This document shows, piece by piece, positions 46,501 to 56,800 of a DNA stretch of 64,000 bases. The notes beneath the pieces are model-generated. The model made no database searches, had not been told where the DNA came from, and was given only the letters and a program-made list of their open reading frames with translations. The translations under genes were made by a program, and so were the position numbers. Source of the stretch: Membranipora membranacea. Taxonomy: Eukaryota; Bryozoa; Gymnolaemata; Cheilostomatida; Membraniporidae. The stretch is taken from positions 14,136,001-14,200,000 of the forward strand of contig OU612073.1 of assembly GCA_914767715.1 (NCBI GenBank), in the 5' to 3' direction. How positions within the stretch are numbered: position 1 is the first letter of the stretch; every line of letters starts with the position of its first letter.

Positions 46501-49396
46501 TATGAACAGTGTGGTGACTTTCGTAAAATAATGTTATTGGTGTTTATAGAGTGTTGAAGATGTTGAAGGAGGAGAGGATGCTACATCAGAGTTTAATTCT
46601 TTGGACATTCAGATTTTATTTGGCAGTGAATCAGACTTGGAGCAAATATTTGATAAGCTCGATGATAACGGCGATGGTGAGGTGAGTTCAAAGTTTTAAC
46701 ATTCAATGGTCATATTTTGTTTTCTTGTAAGTACCAACGTTCAATGTGGAATTTCCTATTTGTTAACGTTGAGCTTTTAATGCTTGTGATATGATCAAAA
46801 TTTCCGCTACTTTTCTAATATTTTAGCTATTCATTCAGCCATGAAAGAGCTAACGACATCCAAATAAGAAAGTTTTTGTGTTTATAGAAGTATCAACAAA
46901 GGTCTTTTATTTATTGCCGATGGCTGAGCTAATTTGATCGACAGAAATTTCAAAACAGATTTTATTTATTCTTAGAGATGAAGTTCATCCTAATTATTTG
47001 TTTACAATAATATATGATGAGCCCAAAGTTGCTTTTTACGTCACATCATGTGTGTGATCTTTGAATTTTGATGATATAATGTGAAATCTTAAGCGACGAT
47101 TTGAGACAGACCAAATAAGTAAGAGCCAATTTTTGTGCTAGTTTCCACTGGAGTGCTGTTTAAATTCACACACTTACCCTATTTTTCAGCAGTTTAACAA
47201 ATGTATCAAGATCAGCACAGACCATCAAAGGTAGATGCGTTTGGCATCATTTTTTCATAACGCCAAACATACTGACAAAAGGACCATTACTAAGGCCTAA
47301 GACTAATTCTCACAAACGAAGCCGATTTGTTTTAGTAAAAACAGGAAATGCCAACATAATATGGCACTGCATATCGGTTTTCCGTAAAATGCGCACCACA
47401 GAATGCCAAAAACAAATTAAAAAGCCCCTTAAATTGGCTGTTTTGGCAATCTATGGTGCGCAAATTGCGGAAAACTGATACGCAATGTTACGCCATATTA
47501 TGTTACATGTCTCTACCTTTAAGAGCATAAATATCAGATGACTTATATCAGAATACGCTATGAAAATCAATTAATATGTTGTTATTGCTCAATCACTTGG
47601 CTCTGTATCCATCACTTTCAATTAGACAAACTCATTTGTTACTATTATTGTGGTCTTCATGAGGTGTTATCATGCATCAGTCAATTTTTCTTTGTTCTTA
47701 GATAAGCCATGGCGAACTCTTGAAGTTCATACAGAATGCTGGTATAGATGTCGGAAGTAAACTTCAAGGCTATCAAAGAAAAGAGATCAATACATTCGGT
47801 GAATTTTTAGAAGGCGTGCAGGACAGTCTTCTCACACACAGCAAATATGTATATATTGAGGTAAGTAAGGGTACATCTGTCATTTGTCATCAACACTTAT
47901 TGGATATCAGTAGCAATGATATTTTGAAGTAATTGCTAATGGCACATTCTTTAACCTGTGACAATCATTTCCAAAGTCCTTTATTCTAGAAACAGCAGGC
48001 ATCACAATCCACTGCTTATTGAGCAAGGAAAACTTGTCATGATGGTGTCTGTGTTCCTCAACTTAACTTTAGTCATGTAAAATAGAATTTTCATTTGATC
48101 TGCTTTAACATACATTTGTCAACAGGATCATGACTTCCAAAGAACGATTGGGATCAACACAGACTATGTCGATACATTGGATTACTTGATGGAAGCTGAA
48201 GATCGAGCGTTTCTTGTAGAGGTTCGTTTATAGTGTGGTTTCACAGTGCAATATTTTTGAAGAATTCTTCCTCTGCACAATCATCATTTTCATGCCACAC
48301 CTACCTGATCCTATATGACAACTGTCTAGTCAAATTGAAGCAATCGAGGGTGCAGGGGGCAGGAACAATCAACCATTAAAGCTCCCCCATTGAACTCGAA
48401 CCCACATCTCCTGTGACTCCATTGGCCTGGCAGTGATTAGCAAGATTGACTTCTCAGAGTTGTGTTCTCTCATCCCACAGCACAGTCCATTCCACCATCT
48501 CCACCCTATGCTCACAGCCTACGTGTTAGGGTCAATGGCCTTACATGGCTCCCAACTTAGCCTAAATTTTCATAATATGAAGCAATTCCCCTAAGGGTTT
48601 TCCATTTCCCAATAAATTGATAATAAAGTGACACAGAAACAGGTTTCATTGGAGTAGCAAAGCTGACCCTAATCTGTGCCACCTTTACTAGCCCTTATAC
48701 CATCAAAAGAATCATGAGAAACTTGTAACACCAGTAACAGTATCAGTCGTCATTTCTACTGCTGATCACGTGGTTGTACTTCTAAACTTGGTTTTAAGTT
48801 ATTAGCCAGATTGTATATTATGGGTTACAGCTATAATGAGTGTGGCCATGAAGAGATTTATTGTTTTATTTTTATAGCAAGGGAGGAAGGCTACAATTTC
48901 ATTTCTGAAGCACTACGTACATGAGAAGAATCCACCAAGGAAATCTATTACGACACAACCACAACCAAGTAACTTTAGGCTCGAGTCACAATTTTCATAT
49001 GAGAATGAGATCTTTGAAGAGGAAGAGGAGGTTGATGAGGTTGAAGAGGAAGATGAGGAGATTAATATACCACTAAAAGACATTGAGTGTAGTCAGCCCG
49101 AATCTGAGCAATCATCAACCACTGATACTTTGAGAGTTGCAAATGAGAAGCATGACATCATAAAGCAAGTCAGCACAGATGATGATGACAATGACTCTGA
49201 AGCTGAAACGCAAAAAGAATCCCCATCTTGTAGCAGTGACTACTCCTCCGGCAGTGACTATTCCTTCAGCAGTGACGTCTCCTCCGAGACCAGTCAATCT
49301 GACTCCTCTCATGTCACTCAACCTGACTTGTCCCCGCAGGTAAAGTTTCATGAAGACAGTTTCTCTCTTATTTCGAACAGTATTTATGGGTTGTGA
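37514..49396 (+). CDS. Patatin-like phospholipase with C-terminal EF-hand (paralog A)
   Basis: Exons: 37514-37753, 38497-38638, 42127-42266, 42818-42953, 43206-43304, 44267-44397, 44974-45074, microexon 45194-45202, 45692-45776, 46074-46160, 46550-46681, 47702-47860, 48126-48221, 48878-49396. All phases agree, giving 691 aa (688 without the microexon). Residues 1-50 are Lys/Ser-rich. The patatin domain has oxyanion-hole GGGVKG (67-72), nucleophile GASIG with Ser96, and catalytic DGG at Asp239. Patatins are lipid acyl hydrolases using a Ser-Asp dyad. After the linker (RFGKYNEKTIGCLV, QDVMKAKLEERV) comes an EF-hand region: a canonical loop at 428-439 (D-x-N-x-D-G-x-I-x3-E) split by an intron between positions 7 and 8, flanked by degenerate hands. 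The tail is acidic (EEEEEV..), then Ser/Asp-rich. There is no signal peptide or membrane helix, so it is probably cytosolic or peripheral. Calcium control is inferred. A possible extra donor at 49340 (CAG/GTAAAG) was not used. Confidence 0.9.
38090..38275. mobile_element. Foldback-family fragment in intron 1 of gene A
   Basis: AAATTGTCCCTCTGCTCATCTA and, about 60 bp on, GAGCAGGGGCACAATTTCT form inverted arms. The following TTACCCAGAAGTGCT...GCTTTGGTC block is shared with the elements at 38660-41750 and 51830-52240. Confidence 0.6.
38660..41750. mobile_element. Large foldback element filling intron 2 of gene A
   Basis: The left arm (about 38660-39335) and right arm (about 41085-41750) are inverted copies over more than 600 bp. 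For example AGCAATCTGTAGCCAAAGTG at about 39263 pairs with its complement at about 41155, and GATAAATAGAGCTGTACCAA pairs with the complement near 41500. Outer blocks match the smaller elements at 38090 and 51830. The core (39336-41085) holds a diverged direct repeat around CTAGGGGAGGCA (39340 and 40484) and a 97-bp tandem duplication at about 40075-40210. No transposase frame is seen. Almost the whole 3.5 kb intron is this element; the equivalent intron of gene B is under 0.6 kb. Confidence 0.75.
43620..43765. repeat. AT-only low-complexity tract
   Basis: ATTAAATAAATA-type repeats, mostly A and T, in intron 5 of gene A. Confidence 0.85.
45194..45202 (+). other. 9-nt microexon AAAATACAG of gene A
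   Basis: The nine bases lie between a strong acceptor (TTTTATTTTCAG) and a donor (GTGAGG). The preceding exon ends in phase 2 and the next starts with the matching single base, so both inclusion (adds Lys-Tyr-Arg) and skipping keep frame. The identical AG/AAAATACAG/GTGAG arrangement occurs at the same place in gene B. Confidence 0.7.
47353..47504. repeat. Hairpin, about 63-bp arms, in intron between EF-hand exons of gene A
   Basis: AACATAATATGGC at the left pairs with GCCATATTATGTT at the right, and inner blocks such as ATGCGCACCA.AG.ATGCCAAAA pair with TTTTGGCA.TCTATGGTGCGCA. The loop is about 25 nt. It is absent from the equivalent intron of gene B, so it inserted after the duplication or was lost from B. 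Confidence 0.85.
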
Positions 49397-50819
49397 TCAA
49401 TTGTGTTTGATAATATATTTGTTTTTGCTCAACTTTCATATCGTTATGGTTTGTTTATTTTAAGCCTATAATCCTTCATCCTTATATATAGAAAATTAAT
49501 ATTATGATATACCATTAAAAGTGTGATCGTGTTGTCTGAGGTTAGAGGGCATTCCATCGGGAGCAAATATCACAAATTCTGTGTGAATAATGTATAATAT
49601 TGATTATCATAATTTATAATAATAAGAATAATAACTAGAAGCAGTCATGCTATCATTATAACCTTTTGCCAGCAAATATAAAGTCAAACAACCAATGATA
49701 ATGGATATCGAGGCTGTGTGACATCAAAATGTAGATGATGTCATAAGGGTCGGCAATTGACATATTATTATATCCTTTTAAAGTATCTGTTGATCGACAG
49801 CCACTTCCTGTTTATGGCTGCCATTTTGGATCTCAGGATCCTGTTTCAATAAACTAAATGATTTCATCCGATTCAGTGATATCTCAACAGCAATGTTTAT
49901 CATATAGAAAGATAGTATTATTAGATCTATTCATAGAAAATATAAAGATATCCCATATTTTCATTGCCTTTTATTTGTCAATTTCCTTCTCAAAAAGGCC
50001 TTTAATGCCTTAAAACTGCCTCTGTTTTTTAAAAATTTTTTATTGAGGAGGCTCCCCATTGCCTAGGGAAGGTGCTAGAGTGCCCATCCCGCACCATCCC
50101 TGCCTGGCTCCCCCACTTCTAAACCCAAGGATGCAGCGTTGCACTGCAGCACAAAAGTTGTATAATCACACATGAAACGGAATAAAGTGTTTCCACATAA
50201 GAGTAACTTAGAGCCATCACATTATGTTTTTTTCTTCGCTAGCCTAAGCTAAGCCATTGTAGGCATTGGTATAGTATTCATTAATTTAATTACAAGCCCT
50301 CACTGTAGCCTATGCCCATTGCAAAGTCTGCAAAGTCTATCTGTGCACTAAACAAGTTGCCTTTAACTATTTGTTATTTGTAAACTTTCAAGCCAGCCTC
50401 TATAAATAAATAAATAAAATAAAGAAAGTTTTGGGAATTTGTTTCCCAAGCTATCTCCCTTCTCATTTGCAATTGCAGTCATAAGCCAGCAAAAATTCCT
50501 TCCACTTGCATTTTTAATTTCAGTTTTCCAATCCATTTACAGTTTGCAAATGCACCCAACCAAAACCCGTTGTCTGATTCACCCTACCATTCATTATATA
50601 ACTTTCGAAGAACACCTCCATATAATTTCCCTTTTGTAGTCTTTTATGGAATTCCATCTCAATTGCCCCTCTATCTAGTGATCTAGTGTACTGCTAATAA
50701 CAGCATTCTTAAAATTGCAGCATGCTTGAGAGCTGCAACTGATACCTCTGTAATTAATTGTGTGTTGAACATTTCACTTGTCATTTAATGGATTTGAGTA
50801 TCAGAGGTTGGAGGACAAA
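49397..50819. other. Spacer between patatin genes A and B
   Basis: The 1.4 kb spacer contains the 3' flank of A, a retroposon-like tail (50358-50425) and the 5' flank of B. In B an open frame extends upstream of its first ATG to about 50778 but has no ATG there. No independent gene was seen. Confidence 0.5.
50358..50425 (+). repeat. Retroposon 3'-end fragment with (TAAA)n tail, copy 2
   Basis: AAGTTGCCTTTAACTATTTG leading into CTCTATAAATAAATAAATAA matches the copy at 7792-7863. Confidence 0.6.
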
Positions 50820-53800
50820 ATGAAAGACAGCAAGAAGAAGAGTACAAAACCAAAAACCAGCAAAGATGAGAAGAGTACAAAACCAAAAACCAGCAAAGAT
50901 GAGAAGAGCCGGAAACCAAAAACCAGCAAAGATGAGAAGAGTACAAAACCAAAAACCAGCAAAGATGAGAAGAGTCGGAAACCAAAAACCAGCAAAGATG
51001 AGAAGAGTACAAAACCAAAATCCAGCAAAGATGAGAAGAGCCCTACATCAATGTTCAACTTATCTGAAGATGCAAAGCAGTCTGTGTCTAAGTCTGTCAA
51101 CAAAATGAAAGCAGAACATGAACAGATATCTGAAATTCCATATTTAGATTACGAGTTCCCGTTTGAAAACATCGCTTTAGAAGGCGGAGGAGTTAAAGGA
51201 TTAGTCTATTGTGGTGCTATGGAGGTAATGTAAGAGCAATGCCACTGTTGTATACATCTTTATATCTTTTTGCACTATATTATCTTGGATGTAGCTCTGA
51301 TATCCAATTTTGGATACTTGATGTAGCTCAACCTGAGAACAGAGCTCAATCACATGGTGCTGATATCTAAGTATCCGTAATTTGATATCAAATAGAATAT
51401 TGAGATGAATGGGATTGATTTGCAGCAGAGGTGCTGGGATGGTACTGTTACTGGTACTCTCTCTTAAAGACCACACGGTGATCACTCGGGTAAAGGTTAA
51501 ATAAATTCTCATCTATGTCCACTCATGATGGCGTGACATCAACTATTTTTCGTTACACGCGAAGCATTTTGCTGTTTCCTGTGTTTTCAACCAGAAGATA
51601 GCATTGGACTCCAAAATAATATCCCATTTCACTTTGCAGTGCCTTCCTGAGCATGAAACCAATCTTTTATAATAATGCAAAAAAAAAGACGTCAGAATCA
51701 GATTTTACTGTGGAGCTGAGCATTTCTCTGGTTGTGTACAAGATAAGGGAGATGTAGTCCTTTGTAATGAGAGTTTTTTTGTATACTATCCAATGACCAT
51801 AGTAATACATAGTCAGGCAGCTAATCCTGCTGTAGTTGTGCAATATTTTTACAATGAAAAATACATAGCACTTCGGGGAAAAAATTGTGTTATGTTTGAG
51901 AAATTGTCCCCCCTGCTCATCTATGATGAAAACGCGGTGAATGTACTGCACAACCCATTTAAACGGCCACTTCTAACTACATTAGCGAACTGAATTGGCT
52001 ATATTTCTCAACAAGGGTCATTGAATGAAGTCATCTACTAGTGAACAATGCCTCTGATAATGAAAATATATTTATCTTAAAAAGATGATGAAAAAATCTC
52101 ATAAAGGAGCAGGGGGAGTGGTCATCCTTGACAGTAAACATAGTCATTACCCAGAGGTGCTTTGAATTTTTATTGTAAAAAAATTGAATTAGTACTGCGG
52201 AACTAGCCTCATGACTAAATCATTGCTTTGGTCTCTAAATCGTGTTTAACTATCACCATTTGAAATATCACCTCATGTTGTATTTGCATAACAGTTATAA
52301 TTTTTATCATTAATATCAATTTCTAAGATAACTTTGATTACTTGTTTAACATATATAATTATATTCTGTCAAATGTATGAGCCCCTGATCAGTATAGAAT
52401 AATTATTCCAGAATGGAATGATCATGAGTACACCTCACGAACCAGTCAGCAATTACTTGTAATTGATGGTTTTGAATCATTGAAGCATTCAATTTTGAAG
52501 AATTAAATAATAGATAACAATCACCGGTGACTACTGATCTTCAAAAGTCACAAAATGTAGGACATATACGCACTTGCTTCATCCTTTGTGCTTCAAGGTC
52601 ACCAAAATCCATCATAGTCTCAACACTGCCTCAATTCGCACAAATTTACAATTGCTCAGTTTATTATCTGCTACCTTTTACCTGTAATTTATCAAATTAT
52701 ATGTTCTGTTCAATTTATTGGCAATCCTCAAGTGGGGGAGAGGAGAGGTAAGCCTGCTTAGGCATTGGATTTCTTCGCATATTTTCCAAATTTCATTGCT
52801 TTGTATATTGTGTACAACCTAGGCAACATACCATTCCATGCCGGTTGGAGTTGGGTAATATTCTTAATTCAAATTAGAGGCCTTTTCTGATATGGGCTTC
52901 GAAGGGTAGAATTAAGTTTGTATTGGGCTATTATTCATGTTTGGATGGATATAATGACATAGTGAATTAGGAAATGGGTGTACAATAATGATTGAGATAA
53001 TTACATACGACATTCGGTGAAGTAGACACTTTGTATATCTTTAACTGCATATTTATTTTCCACTTGATTGTGTATGTATAGCCATAACAAGAAATACCAC
53101 AGGGAAAGCCTTTGCAGTATGTTTGTCTCTTAAATTTTTAGGCAACTCCATTAAAAGACTGTGAAAATATTTTATCATTTGAATCATAGTAACAGTTACA
53201 TGATAAATGACCCCTACCAACCTTATTGGTCTTGAAATATGGTATTGGTATACTTTAACCAACAGGCCCTGCTATTTATTTATGAATTTTTATTTTAGGT
53301 GCGCAAACAGCTGCAAGTTTATTTCATTACATTGGCAAAGATTGAGCACTTAGATTAATGAATAGCAGATCACAGCACGTTTTGCTGCTTGTAAATTTAC
53401 TCCTAAGATATTGCTTCGCATTGCAGGTTCTGGATGAAGCCGGCATCAAACTAAAGAGATATACAGGATCCAGTATTGGTGCTGTCATCGCTGCACTTCT
53501 AGCTGTTGGTTATTCATCTAGTGAGGTCTTGGATGAATTCAGTGTTGACCTGAGACAGTTCTTTGAAGGTAATTGCATTATTGCTCAAAAAATTGTAAAT
53601 GGCACTGATGTTCTTGACTGCGGCTTGTACAGTTCCGTTAATGTTGTCCAAAGATAATTTCGCAACAATTCAATGAACTCTGGGATCCCCTCAGCATGTC
53701 AAGGAGCTGCCATATGATTTTCTATTGTATTTGTATTTATTTTAAGTAGTTTATCAGCCATATCCCAGCCTCATCATGAGTAACTAATTCATTTTTTTTA

Positions 53801-56800
53801 TTTACCCACTTTATTCACTGATCAATCATCTGCACATAAGACCATGTGGTACATTAATTAGCCAGGCTTCTGTATACAATATAGAGAAAAAATATCATTT
53901 CACAGTTAGATTTGTGCAAACAAAAATACTAAAGATACTATAGCAGATAAGTAGTGATATGAAAATAAAAGACAGGGATTAACTAAATTCCATAAATAGG
54001 TCGTAATAGTCGAACACAGTAAACTTGTTTGATGTGATATGCATTTTATTCTGTTGCCCAATTTACACCATTTATGAAAGGATGTACATTCATTGTCTCA
54101 CAAGGTTATGTTCCAGCAAATTTTACCTCTTGGTTTGTCTTTCAAGATCACTCATGCGGGTGGTGCAGTCTTTTGCCCAACATATGCCAAGGATATGGGT
54201 GGAACCCAGGCAACAGGGCAGAAGAGTTGTTCGGAAATCTCCTAGATAGAAAGCTGAACATGGGACCTGATGTCACATTCAAGGAGGTGAGATTACCAAG
54301 AAAATCCACGATTTCAGTTAGTTATGACTCCAATCCCAGACATCTTCCAACAAAATGCCAAGACACAAATGGACAACATTGTTTGTATGAACCCTATAAA
54401 TTGAGGAAATTCTAAACTGTAAATAACCCTACACATTATCTTTACAATCTGGTAACCACTACAAAAGCAAAGTTGGGGAGTCACCAATGTAACTTTGGGA
54501 ATTTTAGCTTTTTATCTCAAGGATATAAAAAACTGGTCATTTGTAGTTGAACACTTATTGGATATTCAATTTGAGAAAGAAAATCAGATTGTAACAAAAT
54601 GATTCAAAATCATTAGATTTTAAAATTCTAACCTTACCCATTTGGCAAACGTATTGTTGCTCCTCCATTTACGCATTCTTCACCTTTGTGTGCCTACGTT
54701 TACTATCTAAGATCGTACCAGCATGCGGCGACGTTTGTTTTGTTCTTCATTGAATCGAGTGAGTGATTATGTTACACTATCTAACTTAACTCTCATCTTT
54801 AGCTGCATCAGGTGACAGGAAATGAACTATGTATAACAGCTGTGAATGTGAACATGATCAGAGTAGAATACTTCCATCCAAAGACAACACCTAATGTGCC
54901 TGTCAAGCTAGCACTTCGGATGTCTATGTCAATTCCAGGTCTGTCACTATCCAAAATAACATTTATAAAAGAATCTCTCTCCTGATTCATGGGAGTAGCA
55001 GGTCAGAGGGTATGTCATTTAGCTATAAAAGTATCTCAACAATAAGCTGCTCACTATAACTGGAAAAGATGGTACTTCTGTACGTCACTTTTCTGGAGAT
55101 TAAGCAAAGAAAATCATCAGTCAGCAAAGAGAAATCATGACATCATCACAGCGTTTTTTTGCCAAACAGGTGATTATTCATGGAGATAAATGTCATCGAA
55201 GGGCAAATATTTGAAGCATTACAAACCTGAGTTTTGTTATGTTACAGCTGTTATGACAGTTTTAAATAATATTGTCCTGACAGCTACAATAAAAATGTTC
55301 TGCTATGCAGCAGCCCGTTGTGTGTAGACCTGGAAAATATTCATTGACTTCAGGTATTGTAAACAGCATGCTGTAGTGAGAACGCGTCATGAACCCTATG
55401 TTCAAACACAACAGACTGTTATGTGTTGTGTTTGACCATAGGGTTCATGACGCGTTCTCACTACACTTGCAACGTCGGTTTCCAATTGCTACAAATGACA
55501 AATTACAAGTTACAAATCATATCATATTTTGATTGAATGCAGGGTTCTTCAAAGCTGTGGAGCTGAAAAATGACCATGGTCTCACTGATTTGTATGTGGA
55601 TGGAGGGTTATTATGTAACTATCCTGTACACGCATATGATGGTAAGAAGTATAACTATTCTCCTCATCAATTACCCAAAAAATGGATTCATTTTGAAAGA
55701 CCTGGAAAACATCAGACTTCATGATAATGCCTTGTGCTGTGATGATTCCACAAATCAACCAACAATTTTAATTCAGAATAAGTCATAATTGTAAAAGACT
55801 ATACTATAATTGTCTCATCTTCTAAAATGAGAAGACAATATCCAAATCTTATCCCCGTAGATACTCTAATTGTAAAAGAAGGCTTTATAGAAGGATGCAT
55901 GATAAAAGCAGATCATATCATTCTGCTTTTCCTATTTCAACAGAGAAAGATCATTTTGTACCGACCTGAAACTGTATCAGAAGGCGTTTCACACTATTAT
56001 GAGATAAAGGGATATTGGATATTTCTGTTTCTGTTTCTGTTTCTGTGTATCGTAAGATAAAACGATATAAATTGATACATCTGTCTTTCCAACTGAAAAC
56101 TCGACATGCACGTCTGTCGATAGTCAATAAAAATAGCCTCGCATGTTATCAAGATATAAAAAATGTAAATATTTCAGGTTGGTGGCTGTCAATGAAGACA
56201 GAAGATTGTTTTCTGAATAGACTGCAGCCTTTAAGTGACTGTGATAAGCTGATGAACAAAAATGAGAGGTTTGGAAAGTACAATGAGAAGACCATCGGCT
56301 GTCTAGTTGTAAGTTCACAGAGTACTCGCGATAGCATTGAAATGAAAATAAGCCAAGATTTTACATTGCACAAGGGAATATCAATAATATGATAATAATA
56401 ATGATATATTTCTAAGATCTGAGTTATGAAGCTTTGAATGTGTAGCGTAACATGGATATGTTTTGTAAGAGTGAGGAGCGCATACTTGAGAGTATTTAAA
56501 AATCAACTTTTATTTGCTCTGAATGAGTACAATTAGTACAGGGTAGAATTACCAACATCATTTTGGGAGCCTCCTATGAGAATTTTAGACAACTGAAGAC
56601 TCTTCCACTGCTTTCCCAGGAGGCTCTTTTTTCTACTTGCACTGGGATTAAAAAAAGATCTTCTTACTCTTGCTGGATAGATACGATTTGACTCATTTTT
56701 TGTTTAATGCAGTACTCTGATGCTGAACAAGATGTGATGAAAGCTAAATTGGAGGAAAGAGTTGGAGTGCAAACTTCAGAAGAGGATAGACCACAGCACT

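Noticed and set aside
48340-48560. Possible tRNA or SINE (CTCGAACCCACATC) in patatin A intron
   Set aside because: One box B-like word on the minus strand without a credible box A, cloverleaf or second copy in the window.
49335-49345. Possible donor CAG/GTAAAG inside the last exon of patatin A
   Set aside because: Paralog B has CTG at the GTA position and both copies keep coding similarity beyond it, so the exon was extended to the stop.
50778-50819. Upstream extension of the reading frame of patatin B
   Set aside because: It has no ATG; the first ATG at 50820 aligns with the start of paralog A.
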